NCBI GenBank assembly: GCA_038233215.1
Contig: JBBSML010000011.1
Span: 17,917 to 81,916, forward strand
Source: JACDBZ01 sp038233215
Lineage (GTDB): Bacteria > Chloroflexota > Limnocylindria > QHBO01
Direction of reading: 5' to 3'
Length of the DNA: 64,000 nt
A program made the translations under genes and the position numbers. Below are positions 40,664-50,318 of this stretch, in pieces. The notes below the pieces were generated by a model. It saw only the letters and a list, made by a program, of their open reading frames with translations, made no database searches and had not been told where the DNA came from. Every line of letters begins with the position of its first letter. The first letter of the stretch is position 1.

Positions 40664-41431
40664 TTGATCGATTCTCACTGCCACCTCCAGCACGAGCGGT
40701 TCGATGCGGATCGTGGCGAGGTCCTCGAGCGCGCCGCGCGGGCGGGGATCGAGCGGATCATGGTGCCAGGCTGGGACCTGCCATCCTCCGTGGCGGCGCT
40801 CGAGATGGCTGAGCTGCACACGCCGCTCATCCAGGCTGCGGTGGGCGTGCACCCCCACCATGCTGCGGCGATGGACGAGAGCGCGTGGCGCTCGGTCGAA
40901 GCGTTGATCAATGACCCGCGCTGCACGGCGGTGGGGGAGATCGGCCTCGATTTCTTTCGGAACCTCTCACCGCCGGTTGTCCAGCGCGCCGCGTTCAAGC
41001 GGCAGCTCGAGATGGCCGCTGCCCGCAACCTGCCCGTGCTTGTACATGACCGTGAGGCGCACGATGAGGTAACCGCGGAGCTGTTGGGTTGGGTCGGTCG
41101 GACGTCGAGTGATGCGAGAGGCGTCTTGCATGCGTTCTCGGGCGATGCGGCAATGGCCGGAGCGCTCACGGCGAGTGGTTTTCTCATCAGCTTTGCGCTG
41201 CCGATCAGCTTTCGCAGCGCGACCGGACCACGGGCCGCGGCCGCCGCGCTCGGACCGGGGACGTGTCTCATCGAGACCGACGCACCGTTTCTCGGTCCGG
41301 ACCGTGAGAAGCGCAATGAGCCGATCACGGCACTTCGTGTCGCCGCCGAGCTGGCACGCTTGCGATCGATGGAGCCGCAGGCGGTGGCGGATGAGGTGCG
41401 AGCAGCCTATGACCGCCTGGTTGGCGAGTGA
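40664..41431 (+). CDS. tatD: TatD family metal-dependent hydrolase
   Basis: TatD-type deoxyribonuclease of the amidohydrolase superfamily. Metal ligands are visible: DSHCHL (HxH), VGVHPHH, GEIGLDFF, HDRE, HAFSGD and ETDAPFLGPD. The start is uncertain; TTG 40664 (255 aa, beginning IDSHCHL as usual) is the first plausible codon after metG, and no ATG is in frame nearby. The gene follows metG as in many bacteria, where tatD, metG and rsmA cluster. Confidence 0.92.
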   Translation: MIDSHCHLQHERFDADRGEVLERAARAGIERIMVPGWDLPSSVAALEMAELHTPLIQAAVGVHPHHAAAMDESAWRSVEALINDPRCTAVGEIGLDFFRNLSPPVVQRAAFKRQLEMAAARNLPVLVHDREAHDEVTAELLGWVGRTSSDARGVLHAFSGDAAMAGALTASGFLISFALPISFRSATGPRAAAAALGPGTCLIETDAPFLGPDREKRNEPITALRVAAELARLRSMEPQAVADEVRAAYDRLVGE

Positions 41432-41540
41432 GCGAGCACTTACTCGTACGCCGGGGAGGGGTTTGGCACGCCGGTTGCTCATTGCACCGGCCGGTGGCGC
41501 ATGCCATCGCACGACACATCGAAGGAGGAGGACCCAGCGC

Positions 41541-41777
41541 ATGGGCCAGGTCAACGTCAATACCCCGGGCGGCGGGACCGCCGGCGAGCCTGCCGGCAGC
41601 AGCGGTGCCGGGTTCATTCTCGGGATCATCATCGCGATCATCGTCATCGCGGTGCTCGTGTATTTCCTCGTCCTCGCACCCGGTGGCGGCAACGGGAATG
41701 GCGGAGGGACAGACGGCGGTGACGGCGGCGACCCCGAGCCCGTCCCGAGCGCGTTGATGGTCACCTATCGCGCCTGA
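41541..41777 (+). CDS. small Gly-rich single-pass membrane protein
   Basis: A GAAGGAGGAGG site precedes ATG 41541. The 78-aa product has a Gly/Ser-rich N-terminus, one strong transmembrane helix (GFILGIIIAIIVIAVLVYFLVLAPGG) and a Gly/Asp-rich tail. I do not recognise a family; similar short proteins with one helix and Gly linkers are common in Actinobacteria and Chloroflexota. It is followed by a hairpin that ends the metG-tatD unit. Confidence 0.7.
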   Translation: MGQVNVNTPGGGTAGEPAGSSGAGFILGIIIAIIVIAVLVYFLVLAPGGGNGNGGGTDGGDGGDPEPVPSALMVTYRA

Positions 41778-41796
41778 ACGCGCTCTCCTGTGAACG

Positions 41797-41826
41797 CGAT
41801 GCCCCGGTCAGGGCCCCGGGGCATCG
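41797..41826 (+). terminator. hairpin terminator candidate
   Basis: CGATGCCCCGG (41797-41807) pairs with CCGGGGCATCG (41816-41826) over 11 bp with an 8-nt loop, just after the small membrane protein and before the groESL promoter. Confidence 0.6.
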
Positions 41827-41840
41827 TGGCGTCGGCGACC

Positions 41841-41870
41841 TTGACATTGGCGCTCCGCGGGTGATACCTT
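41841..41870 (+). promoter_or_regulatory. groESL promoter
   Basis: TTGACA (41841-41846) and TACCTT (41865-41870) with an 18-bp spacer. The predicted start site falls inside the CIRCE element. Confidence 0.65.
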
Positions 41871-41875
41871 GCGTA

Positions 41876-41902
41876 TTAGCACTCTCGTCGGTTGAGTGCC
41901 AG
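41876..41902 (+). promoter_or_regulatory. CIRCE element (HrcA operator)
   Basis: TTAGCACTC (41876-41884), 9 nt, GAGTGCCAG (41894-41902) match the CIRCE consensus TTAGCACTC-N9-GAGTGCTAA with two changes in the second arm. HrcA bound here would repress groESL until heat shock. Confidence 0.9.
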
Positions 41903-41997
41903 TCACACGGTCTAGGTGGACCGTTCTGGCGCTCCTGCGAGAGGCACCACCGCACCATTCTGCACCGGTTGCGCACGCAAGGAGGCATTACGCACAC

Positions 41998-42312
41998 ATG
42001 ACCAGCACGGTCAGCGGCACAGCGACCCAGCTCAAGCCCCTGGGCGATCGACTCGTCGTCAAGCCCACTCCGCGCGAGGAGATGACGAAGAGCGGCATCG
42101 TTCTGCCGGACACGGCCAAGGAGCGACCCCAGGAGGGCACGGTCCTTTCGGTCGGCCCCGGTCGAACACTGGACGACGGCACGCGCGAGGCGATGGAGGT
42201 CGGCGAGGGCGACAAGGTCCTCTTCCAGAAGTACGGCGGCACAGAGTTCAAGCTCGACGAAGAGGATCTCCTGATCCTCTCCCAGAAGGACATCCTGGCC
42301 GTCATCGCATAG
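41998..42312 (+). CDS. groES: co-chaperonin GroES
   Basis: GroES caps the GroEL chamber. ATG 41998, 12 nt after AAGGAGG, gives 104 aa with the typical LKPLGDRLVVKPTPREEMTKSGIVLPDTAKE, the mobile loop region and the C-terminal FQKYGGTEFKLDEEDLLILSQKDILAVI. The frame extends upstream to 41896 but that part overlaps the leader and CIRCE element. Confidence 0.97.
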   Translation: MTSTVSGTATQLKPLGDRLVVKPTPREEMTKSGIVLPDTAKERPQEGTVLSVGPGRTLDDGTREAMEVGEGDKVLFQKYGGTEFKLDEEDLLILSQKDILAVIA

Positions 42313-42380
42313 CGGCGGATTTCCGACAGACGATTGCGTCGCGCGTCGCGCGGCGACCACTAGGAGGAATTGATAGAACC

Positions 42381-44009
42381 GTGGCGAAGCAGCTGCTGTT
42401 CGAGGAAGAGGCGCGTCGCTCCCTGAAGCGCGGCGTCGACAAGATGGCCGATGCCGTCAAGGTCACGCTAGGCCCCAAGGGTCGATACGCTCTCCTCGAC
42501 AAGAAATTCGGCGCACCGACGATCACCAACGACGGTGTCACCATTGCACGCGACATCGAGCTCGAGGACCCATACGAGAACATGGGTGCTCAGCTGCTCG
42601 AGGAAGTCGCCACCAAGACGAACGACGTGGCCGGCGACGGCACCACGACGAGCATCGTCCTGGCACAGGCCATCATCACCGAGGGCCTGAAGAACGTCAC
42701 CGCCGGCGCCAGCCCGATGGGCCTGAAGCGCGGGCTCGAAAAGGGCGTCGCAGCCATCGTCGAGGAGATCAAGCGCCTGTCGAAGCCGGTCGAGACGACC
42801 GAGGACATCGCCCACATCGCGTCGATCAGCGCCCGAGACACCGAGATCGGTCAGATGATCGCCGATGTCATGGACAAGGTCGGCAAGGACGGCGTCGTCA
42901 CGGTCGAGGAATCCCAGGGCCTGAAGCTCGACAAGGAGTTTGTCGAGGGCATGCAGCTCGACCGCGGCTACCTGTCCGCCTACATGGTCACCTCGACCGA
43001 CGGCGGCAAGATGGAGGCAACGCTCGACGCGCCGTTCGTCCTTGTCACCGACAAGAAGATCAGCGCCGTCGCCGATATCCTTCCGACGCTCGAGAAGACG
43101 GTATCGACCGGCAAGCCGCTCCTGATCATCGCCGAGGATGTCGACGGTGAGGCGCTCGCCACCCTGGTGGTCAACAAGCTGCGGGGCACGATCAACGTGC
43201 TAGCGGTCAAGGCCCCCGGCTTCGGCGATCGGCGCAAGGCCATGCTCGAAGACATCGCGACCTTGACCGGCGCACGTGTCATCAGCGAGGAGGTCGGCCG
43301 CAAGCTCGACAGCGTGCAGCTCGAAGACCTCGGCCAGGCGCGCCGCGTGACCGCCACCAAGGACGCCACGACCATCGTCGAGGGCAAGGGTGCCGAGGGT
43401 GCCATCAAGGCCCGCATCGGCCAGATCAAGCTCCAGATCGAGGACACCACCTCCGACTTCGATCGAGAGAAGCTCCAGGAGCGTCTCGCCAAGCTCAGCG
43501 GCGGCGTCGCCGTCCTGAAGGTCGGCGCGGCCACCGAGGTCGAGCTCAAGGAGAAGAAGCACCGCATCGAGGACGCCCTCTCGGCGGCTCGTGCGGGCGT
43601 CGAGGAGGGCATGGTCGCCGGTGGCGGCTCGGTCCTCATTCACTCGCTGCCGGCACTCGACAAGGTCGAGGTGCTCGGTGACGAGCTGATCGGCGTCAAC
43701 ATCCTGCGTCGCGCGCTGGAGGAGCCGCTCCGACAGATCGCGATCAACGCCGGCCAGGAGGGCTCGGTCGTCGTCGAGGCGGTTCGCAAGCTGTCCCCGG
43801 GCAGCGGCTATGACGCTCAGAAGGGGGAGTACGGCGACCTGTTCGCGACCGGCGTCATCGACCCGGCCAAGGTGACCCGATCCGCTCTCGAGAACGCGGC
43901 TTCGATTGCCGGCCTGCTCCTGACCACCGAGACGGTCATCACCGATCTTCCTGAGAAGGATAAGTCGCCGATGGGTATGCCTCCCGGCGGCGGCGGGATG
44001 GACTTCTAG
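42381..44009 (+). CDS. groEL: chaperonin GroEL
   Basis: The 542-aa GTG-started protein (AGGAGG at 42362) has KQLLFEEEARRSLKRGVD, VTLGPKGRYALLD, the ATP site GDGTTTSIVLA, the apical domain and the C-terminal GGM-type tail MGMPPGGGGMDF. Residues for nucleotide and metal binding are in place. It folds client proteins with GroES. A long hairpin follows the stop. Confidence 0.98.
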   Translation: MAKQLLFEEEARRSLKRGVDKMADAVKVTLGPKGRYALLDKKFGAPTITNDGVTIARDIELEDPYENMGAQLLEEVATKTNDVAGDGTTTSIVLAQAIITEGLKNVTAGASPMGLKRGLEKGVAAIVEEIKRLSKPVETTEDIAHIASISARDTEIGQMIADVMDKVGKDGVVTVEESQGLKLDKEFVEGMQLDRGYLSAYMVTSTDGGKMEATLDAPFVLVTDKKISAVADILPTLEKTVSTGKPLLIIAEDVDGEALATLVVNKLRGTINVLAVKAPGFGDRRKAMLEDIATLTGARVISEEVGRKLDSVQLEDLGQARRVTATKDATTIVEGKGAEGAIKARIGQIKLQIEDTTSDFDREKLQERLAKLSGGVAVLKVGAATEVELKEKKHRIEDALSAARAGVEEGMVAGGGSVLIHSLPALDKVEVLGDELIGVNILRRALEEPLRQIAINAGQEGSVVVEAVRKLSPGSGYDAQKGEYGDLFATGVIDPAKVTRSALENAASIAGLLLTTETVITDLPEKDKSPMGMPPGGGGMDF

Positions 44010-44031
44010 GTCCCGAACCTCGCTCTGATTG

Positions 44032-44063
44032 CGAAGGGCTCCGGCTTCGGCCGGGGCCCTTCG
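44032..44063 (+). terminator. terminator hairpin after groEL
   Basis: A 13-bp stem (CGAAGGGCTCCGG pairing with CCGGGGCCCTTCG, one T-G wobble) with a 6-nt loop lies 22 nt after the groEL stop. There is no T-tract. Confidence 0.65.
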
Positions 44064-44198
44064 TCGTGCGCGAATGAGACGATTGGTCATTCGCAGCACT
44101 GCCGCCACGGAGGCGCGCATGAAGCTACTCATGGGCACGCTGTAGCGCCGTTCGCAGGGCGGGCGTGATCGCCCCCTGCGGGGGGCGGGCACCACCTC

Positions 44199-44204
44199 TA
44201 GAAT
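44199..44204 (+). promoter_or_regulatory. -10 element giving a leaderless pcrA mRNA
   Basis: TAGAAT ends 7 nt before ATG 44212 and no ribosome binding site lies between. A GC-rich hairpin (44170-44187) lies just upstream. Confidence 0.55.
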
Positions 44205-44211
44205 CGATACC

Positions 44212-46683
44212 ATGCCCGATGCCGCCGCGACCACGCCCACACCCCGGCTCGCTCCCCAGGAGATCCTGGCGAGGCTGAACCCGCCTCAGCGCGAAGCGGT
44301 GGGGCACCTGTCAGGCCCCCTCCTGATCCTGGCGGGAGCGGGGAGCGGCAAGACGCGCGTGCTCGCCCATCGCGTGGCGTTCCTCATCGCGTCCGGCTAC
44401 AAGCCGTGGCAGATCGTCGCGGTGACGTTCACCAACAAGGCCGCCGGAGAGATGCGCGAGCGCATCGCCGGCCTGATCGGCGAGGAGGCGGCTCGCGAGG
44501 CCACAATCGGCACCTTCCATTCGATCTGCGCCCGGATCCTGCGGCGCGACGGCACCGTCATCGGTCTCACCCGGAGCTTCACCATTTACGACCGTGCGGA
44601 CCAGGTGGCGCTGGTGAAGTCCGTACTGCGCGGGCTCGACCTCGACGAGAAGCGCTTCAGCCCGAACGGGATGCTGGCCTGGATCGGGCAGCGCAAGGAC
44701 GAGCTGGCCGATGTCGCCACCGCCAAACGGCAGGCAGCGAACTACTACGACGAGACGGCCGCGCGCGTGTACGAGGCCTACCAACGTCAGCTCGGTGAGG
44801 ACGACGCGGTCGACTTCGACGACCTCCTGATGCGCACCGTCTTCCTGTTCGAGCAGCATCCCGACGTGTTGGCCCGGTACCAGGGTCGCTGGCAGCAGAT
44901 CAACGTGGACGAGTACCAGGACACGAACCGCGCGCAGTATCTGCTCTGCCGGCATCTGTCGGCCAAGCACAAGAACCTGGCCGTGGTGGGCGACGACGAC
45001 CAGAGCATCTACTCGTGGCGCGGCGCGGACATGCGCAACATCCTCGACTTCGAGACCGATAACCCCGACGCCAGGGTCGTAAAGCTCGAGCAGAACTATC
45101 GGTCAACGCAGACGATCCTGGACGCGGCGCACGCGGTCGTGAGCCGCAATGCCGGCCGTAAGGACAAGAAGCTGTGGACCGATCGCGGCGGCGGCGCGCA
45201 GATCACCCTGTTCGACGCCTACAACGAGTACGAGGAGGCGGAGTTCGTCGCGCGCCAGGTCGAGAAGCTGGTGGGCGGTGCGGGTCGCGGCTCGATGTCC
45301 CGTCTGCTGACCAGTCGCGCAGATGACGAGGATGGCTCTCTGAAGTACGGCGACGTGGCGATCGCCTACCGCATCAACGCCCAGAGCCGCGTGATCGAGG
45401 AGTCGCTCATGCGCTTCGGGATCCCGTATCAGCTCATCGGTGGCACCCGCTTCTACGAGCGACGCGAGGTCAAGGACGCGCTTGGCTACGTCCGCCTGGC
45501 CCGGAATCCACAGGATCGCGTGGCGCTGGGACGGATCATCAATGTGCCCGCCCGGGGGATCGGCGCCAAGACGATCGAGGAGCTCGTCGCGTGGAGCGAG
45601 TCCCGGGACGTCAGCATGTGGGAGGCGGTCCGGGCGGCCGGCGAGAACCCCAACCTGGCGCCACGCGCGCGGGCGCAACTGGGCGTCTTCGCCGAACTGA
45701 TGAGCGCGCTGATGGCCATGGTCGGGACCGAATCACCCTCAGCCATCTTCGACGCCGCCCTCGAACGCTCGGGCCTCCAGGCGTCCATTCAGGACGGGTC
45801 GGATGAGGGCGAGGAGCGCTGGACCAACGTCGCCGAGCTGCGCAATCACGCGGCCGAGTTTGACGAGATCGCCGCGCCCGAGGGCCTGGCGCGCTTCCTC
45901 GAGGAGGTGGCCCTGGTCAGCGACCAGGACGAGCTTGACGAGGCGCCTGACCGGGTCACCCTGATCACGCTCCACGCAGCGAAGGGCCTCGAATTTCCCA
46001 TCGTCTTCATGGTGGGCATGGAGGAGGGGCTGCTCCCGCATCGACGCGCGCTCGAGGACGAGCGGGAGCTGGAGGAGGAGCGGCGCCTTGCATACGTCGG
46101 CATGACGCGCGCGAAGGATCGGCTGTACCTCGTGCATGCCCACCATCGGTCCACGTACGGCGTCGGCGCGCAGTCGGACCCCTCGCGATTTCTCTCCGAA
46201 CTTCCCGACGAGCTGCTGGCGGCCGAGCGTTCGGCGGCACCATTTCGACGCGGCGGCGACTGGCCGCGCGGGACCGATGACGACAGCAGCTGGCTGCCCG
46301 GTGGCTACCGTTCGCCGACGCGGCGGGTGCGAGAGCCGCTGAGGCCCATCTCCCTCCCGGACATGGCCGCCCCTCCCGTCCCGCGGCCGGTCGGCCGCCA
46401 CCTCGACGCCGCCCGCGAGCGCGTTGCCGCGGCCAGCTATACGGGAGCCGGCACGGTCGATCTGGGCAGTGGCACATTCTCCGCGCCGGGAGCGGGAGAC
46501 GCGCTTGGTGCCGAGGAGGATCCGGCGTGGCGGGCCGGGGATCGGGTGAAGCACCGGAGATTCGGTGACGGAATCGTCGTCACCAGCCGCATCGTGAAAG
46601 GCGATGAGGAGGTCACCGTTGCCTTTGTCGGCGAGGGCGTGAAGCGCCTGATCGCCGCCTACGCCGGGTTGGAGCGAGCATGA
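44212..46683 (+). CDS. pcrA: UvrD/PcrA family ATP-dependent DNA helicase
   Basis: An 823-aa SF1A helicase with all motifs: LNPPQREAV (Q), LAGAGSGKTRVL (I), VTFTNKAAGEM (Ia), VDEYQDTN (II), VGDDDQSIYSWRGA (III), LEQNYRST (IV), LITLHAAKGLEFPIVF (V) and YVGMTRAKDRLYL (VI). The C-terminal domain WRAGDRVKHRRFGDGIVV is the PcrA Tudor domain that binds RNA polymerase. It unwinds 3'-5' in nucleotide excision repair and removes stalled complexes. PcrA genes often sit beside ligA, as here after two small genes. Confidence 0.96.
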   Translation: MPDAAATTPTPRLAPQEILARLNPPQREAVGHLSGPLLILAGAGSGKTRVLAHRVAFLIASGYKPWQIVAVTFTNKAAGEMRERIAGLIGEEAAREATIGTFHSICARILRRDGTVIGLTRSFTIYDRADQVALVKSVLRGLDLDEKRFSPNGMLAWIGQRKDELADVATAKRQAANYYDETAARVYEAYQRQLGEDDAVDFDDLLMRTVFLFEQHPDVLARYQGRWQQINVDEYQDTNRAQYLLCRHLSAKHKNLAVVGDDDQSIYSWRGADMRNILDFETDNPDARVVKLEQNYRSTQTILDAAHAVVSRNAGRKDKKLWTDRGGGAQITLFDAYNEYEEAEFVARQVEKLVGGAGRGSMSRLLTSRADDEDGSLKYGDVAIAYRINAQSRVIEESLMRFGIPYQLIGGTRFYERREVKDALGYVRLARNPQDRVALGRIINVPARGIGAKTIEELVAWSESRDVSMWEAVRAAGENPNLAPRARAQLGVFAELMSALMAMVGTESPSAIFDAALERSGLQASIQDGSDEGEERWTNVAELRNHAAEFDEIAAPEGLARFLEEVALVSDQDELDEAPDRVTLITLHAAKGLEFPIVFMVGMEEGLLPHRRALEDERELEEERRLAYVGMTRAKDRLYLVHAHHRSTYGVGAQSDPSRFLSELPDELLAAERSAAPFRRGGDWPRGTDDDSSWLPGGYRSPTRRVREPLRPISLPDMAAPPVPRPVGRHLDAARERVAAASYTGAGTVDLGSGTFSAPGAGDALGAEEDPAWRAGDRVKHRRFGDGIVVTSRIVKGDEEVTVAFVGEGVKRLIAAYAGLERA

Positions 46684-47141
46684 CTCACCGGCTCGCCGAT
46701 GAGCTCGTCGAAGCACGGGCCGACCTCCTGTCAGCGCTCGAGCGGATCGGTCCCTCGCGCCTGAATGCACCCGGTCTCACCGGCACGTGGAGTGCGCGAG
46801 AGCTGATTGCGCATCTCGGCTACTGGGTCGGGCATGTGGCGGAAGTGATCCATGCCGTCGAGAGCGATCGCGTGGACGACGTCGGCGACGGTGATGGCTC
46901 GGTCGACGAGCGGAACGAGACGGTGGCGCGCGTGGCCCGTCAGGCCGATCTGACGACGGTTCGAAAGCGCGAGGCCGCATCGGTCCAGGCGCTGCTGGAA
47001 CGGCTGGCTGACATGGACCAGACTCGTCTTTCAGAACGCCTGCCCGACGGCGTCACGTTGGAAGAGAAGATCCGCGAGGAGGGAGCGCTGCACTACCGAG
47101 AGCATCTCAGCGATCTCCGTTCCGGGCCGGGATCGTCATGA
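46680..47141 (+). CDS. DinB-like/MDMPI fold protein (copy 1)
   Basis: The 153-aa product has a DinB four-helix pattern: WSARELIAHLGYW near residue 37 with the first metal-binding His, and HYREHLSDL near the end with the second and third. Such proteins are thiol-dependent S-transferases (mycothiol- or bacillithiol-type) or hydrolases. ATG 46680 overlaps the pcrA stop. The next gene is a paralog. Confidence 0.8.
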   Translation: MTHRLADELVEARADLLSALERIGPSRLNAPGLTGTWSARELIAHLGYWVGHVAEVIHAVESDRVDDVGDGDGSVDERNETVARVARQADLTTVRKREAASVQALLERLADMDQTRLSERLPDGVTLEEKIREEGALHYREHLSDLRSGPGSS

Positions 47142-47626
47142 GCCGTACCCAGGACATGTCGGCTGAGCTGGCGTCCGAGCGCGACGCTTTTCTGGATGCG
47201 CTCGACGCGGTAGACCTCGAGCTGGTGACCGTGCCGGGGGTCGTCGATGGCTGGAGCGTGCGCGACCTGATCGTCCACGTCGCTTTCTGGGCAGAGCACG
47301 CGACGGGGGCCCTGCGCCTGGCGACCGAGGGCCGCGGCGCTGAGTTCGACTATGACCCCGTACAGACCGATACGATGAACGCTCGACTGCTGAAGGAGGC
47401 TCGGCAGGCGACGCCCGAGGCCGCCGTTGAGCGCGAGGCCCGTGCCTACGGTGGCTTTGCTGATGCTCTCAATGATCTTGACCCGGAGCTGCTCGACGTG
47501 GAACTCGGAAACGGGCACACCCCCGCCATGGTGATCCGTTACGACGGGCCAGAGCACTATCGGGAGCACGCCGGCCACCTGCGCGCCTGGTTCGACGACG
47601 CGGACGAGGCCGATGACGAGATATGA
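47138..47626 (+). CDS. DinB-like/MDMPI fold protein (copy 2)
   Basis: A 162-aa paralog of the preceding gene, with WSVRDLIVHVAFWAEHA and HYREHAGHLRAWF holding the three histidines. It overlaps copy 1 by 4 nt. The tandem pair between pcrA and ligA suggests a local duplication; substrate unknown. Confidence 0.8.
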   Translation: MSRTQDMSAELASERDAFLDALDAVDLELVTVPGVVDGWSVRDLIVHVAFWAEHATGALRLATEGRGAEFDYDPVQTDTMNARLLKEARQATPEAAVEREARAYGGFADALNDLDPELLDVELGNGHTPAMVIRYDGPEHYREHAGHLRAWFDDADEADDEI

Positions 47627-47714
47627 GGCTGGCTCCGCCGCGCAGCGTCGTTAACCCAGCCTGACCGGCCGTTCAATGGTGGCCGGGCACGTGCGAGGTG
47701 TCCGGCGAGGCCCT

Positions 47715-47720
47715 TAGAAT
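47715..47720 (+). promoter_or_regulatory. -10 element giving a leaderless ligA mRNA
   Basis: TAGAAT ends 7 nt before ATG 47728, without a ribosome binding site. Confidence 0.55.
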
Positions 47721-47727
47721 CCGTCGG

Positions 47728-49809
47728 ATGACCGCGACCGATCCCGAAGCTCGCGCCGCGGAGCTGCGCGCCGCGCTCGACGAGGCGAACCACCGCTACC
47801 ACGTCCTCGACGCGCCGGCCATGCCGGACCGCGAGTACGACATGCTGTTTCGCGAGCTGATCGACCTCGAGGCCGCGCATCCCGAGCTGATGACTGCGGA
47901 TTCGCCGACGCAGCGCATCGGCGCACCCGTCGAGGGCGGCTTCCCGTCAGTTCGTCACGAGGTGCCGATGCTCAGCCTCGGCAACACCTTTGGAGCCGAT
48001 GAGCTCCGGGAGTTCGACACGCGAGTGCGGCGTGGCCTGGGGCGAGCAGCGGACGACGCACCGGTGACGTACGTCTGCGAGCTGAAGATTGATGGCCTGG
48101 CGGTCAGCCTGTGCTACGAGGGCCGTCGGTTCGTGGGCGGTGCCACCCGCGGGGACGGCACCACCGGCGAGGACGTCACCCCGAACCTGCGCACCGTTCG
48201 CGCGATTCCCTTACGACTGAACGCGGCCCCGCCCGGAGATCGGCTCGAGGTTCGTGGCGAGGTCTTCATGACGCGCGGGGGATTCGCTGCGCTCAACGAA
48301 CAGCTCGAGCGCGACGGCAAGCCGCTGTATGCGAACGCCCGAAACACCGCCGCCGGCACGGTGCGCCAGAAGGATCCTGCCGTGACCGCCGGCCGTCGAA
48401 TGAGCCTGTGGACCTATCAGCTCGTCGGGGCTCATGGGCTGGCGACTCACTCAGCGTCGCTCGAGCTGATGCGGCAGCTCGGCTTTCCCGTCAATCCGAA
48501 CGTGCGCCGCGTCGAGGGCATTGCCGCGGTCATCGCCTACACCGAGGAATGGGGCGAGGCGCGCAAGGAGCTCGACTACGAGACGGATGGCATCGTCATC
48601 AAGGTCGACTCGCTGGCCGATCAGCAGGAACTCGGCTTCGTTGCGCGTGCTCCCCGCTGGGCGACCGCCTACAAGTTCCCGGCCGAGCAGGTGACGACCA
48701 AGCTGGAGGAGATCGACGTATACGTCGGCCGGATCGGCGCCCTCACCCCGGTCGCGCACGTGACACCGGTCCATGTCGGCGGTACCACCGTGCGCAACGC
48801 CACGCTCCACAACATCGACGAGATTCGGCGCAAGGACCTTCGGGTTGGCGACACGGTCGTCCTCCAGCGCGCCGGCGATGTCATCCCCGAGATCGTGAGC
48901 GCGGTGATCGACGCGCGGGACGGAACGGAGACCATCTGGGACATGCCGGTCCACTGCCCGGTCTGCGGTACCAAGGCTGTGCGCGAGGAGGGTGAGGTCG
49001 TCACGCGCTGTCCGAACCCGTTATGCCCGGCGCAGCGAATCGGGGGTCTCCTCCATTTCACCGGGCGCAGCGGGATGGATATCGACGGGCTCGGCGAGAA
49101 GATCATGGTTCAGCTCATTGACCGCGAGCTGGTGCGCGAGCCGGCCGACGTCTTCCGGCTCGACGCCGACACGCTCGAGAGCCTGGAGCGGCTCGGCCGA
49201 AAGAGCGCCGAGAACCTGGCTACCGCGATCCAGGATGCGCGTCAGCGTCCATTGAGCAAGATCATCAATGGGCTCGGCATCCGCCACGTCGGGGGGCAGA
49301 CCGCCATCGACCTGGCCGCCTGGCTGGCCGGTGAGCTCCCACGCGGGAAGGAGGAGACCGATGCTGCCTGGACGCGTCGAGCCGCCGACATGCTCCGCGA
49401 CGCATCGGCGGAGGAGCTGACGGCGGTCTACGGGATCGGTCGGGTCGTGGCGGAGGGGATCGAGCGCTTCTTCGCCGATGAGCACACGCGCGACACGCTC
49501 CATCGGCTCCTGGATGCCGGCGTGACGGCCGAGGCTCCGGTGTCGGGTACCTCGCCAGCCGCGGAGGGTCCACTGAGCGGTAAGAAGCTGGTTGTCACCG
49601 GCACGCTTCCCGAATTCAGCCGCTCGGAGGCTGAGGAGGCGATTCGAGCCGCGGGGGGTCATGCGTCCTCATCGGTTTCCGCAATGACCGATTACCTGGT
49701 GGCGGGGGAGAAGGCCGGCAGTAAGCTGGCGAAGGCGGAGCGGCTCGGGGTGACGGTCCTCGACGAGGACGGCCTGCGACGCCTGCTTGAAGGAGGAGAT
49801 ACCGAATGA
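47728..49809 (+). CDS. ligA: NAD+-dependent DNA ligase
   Basis: The 693-aa enzyme seals nicks with NAD+. The Ia domain has YHVLDAPAMPDREYDMLF; the adenylation lysine is in CELKIDGLAVSL; GEVFM, YETDGIVIKVDS and KFPAEQVTTKL are ligase motifs; the zinc finger is CPVCGTKAV...RCPNPLCPAQR; helix-hairpin-helix repeats follow, and the BRCT domain starts LSGKKLVVTGTLPEFSR near residue 615. ATG 47728 lies 7 nt after a -10 box. All domains are present. Confidence 0.97.
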   Translation: MTATDPEARAAELRAALDEANHRYHVLDAPAMPDREYDMLFRELIDLEAAHPELMTADSPTQRIGAPVEGGFPSVRHEVPMLSLGNTFGADELREFDTRVRRGLGRAADDAPVTYVCELKIDGLAVSLCYEGRRFVGGATRGDGTTGEDVTPNLRTVRAIPLRLNAAPPGDRLEVRGEVFMTRGGFAALNEQLERDGKPLYANARNTAAGTVRQKDPAVTAGRRMSLWTYQLVGAHGLATHSASLELMRQLGFPVNPNVRRVEGIAAVIAYTEEWGEARKELDYETDGIVIKVDSLADQQELGFVARAPRWATAYKFPAEQVTTKLEEIDVYVGRIGALTPVAHVTPVHVGGTTVRNATLHNIDEIRRKDLRVGDTVVLQRAGDVIPEIVSAVIDARDGTETIWDMPVHCPVCGTKAVREEGEVVTRCPNPLCPAQRIGGLLHFTGRSGMDIDGLGEKIMVQLIDRELVREPADVFRLDADTLESLERLGRKSAENLATAIQDARQRPLSKIINGLGIRHVGGQTAIDLAAWLAGELPRGKEETDAAWTRRAADMLRDASAEELTAVYGIGRVVAEGIERFFADEHTRDTLHRLLDAGVTAEAPVSGTSPAAEGPLSGKKLVVTGTLPEFSRSEAEEAIRAAGGHASSSVSAMTDYLVAGEKAGSKLAKAERLGVTVLDEDGLRRLLEGGDTE

Positions 49810-50309
49810 CCCATGCGATTCGCACCGCCATCGAAGGCGCCAGCGCGTACCTGACCGACCATCCGGACGAGGCCCGTTACACCGATTCCGTGGCCACCGC
49901 GCGCGTGGAGGAAGGACTGCGCATTCGGGTGGAGGGTACTGGTGGAGAGACCCTGACGACCGATATGCCCGGTGCCGTCGGCGGTGCCGGAGCAGCACCC
50001 AGCCCCGGCTGGTTCCTGCGCGCCGCAGTTGCGGCATGCGTAACTTCGCTGGCCGTCATGCGCGCGGCCCAGCTCGGCATCGAACGCTTCACCTGCGAGG
50101 TCGCAGTCGACAGCGAGTCGGACGATCGCGGCATCCTGGGGCTCGACGCCTCAGTCCCGGGCGGTCCGCTCTCGATGCGCATCGGCGTGCGGTCGACGGG
50201 GGCTTCGTCCGATCAGCTCGAGGAAATTGCGCATTGGGCCGTCGAGCATTGCCCGGTCTCTGACGCCGTCCGGCGAGCGGTACCGCTGAGCATTGAGCTT
50301 CTCGACTGA
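49806..50309 (+). CDS. OsmC/Ohr family protein
   Basis: The 167-aa protein has the two redox cysteines of the family, AACVTSLAVMRAAQLGI and EHCPVSDAVRR. OsmC/Ohr enzymes reduce organic hydroperoxides with lipoylated or thiol partners. ATG 49806 overlaps the ligA stop and follows GGAGGAGA. The missing typical Arg-rich Ohr motifs leave OsmC versus Ohr undecided. Confidence 0.85.
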   Translation: MTHAIRTAIEGASAYLTDHPDEARYTDSVATARVEEGLRIRVEGTGGETLTTDMPGAVGGAGAAPSPGWFLRAAVAACVTSLAVMRAAQLGIERFTCEVAVDSESDDRGILGLDASVPGGPLSMRIGVRSTGASSDQLEEIAHWAVEHCPVSDAVRRAVPLSIELLD

Positions 50310-50318
50310 TGGAGCTGC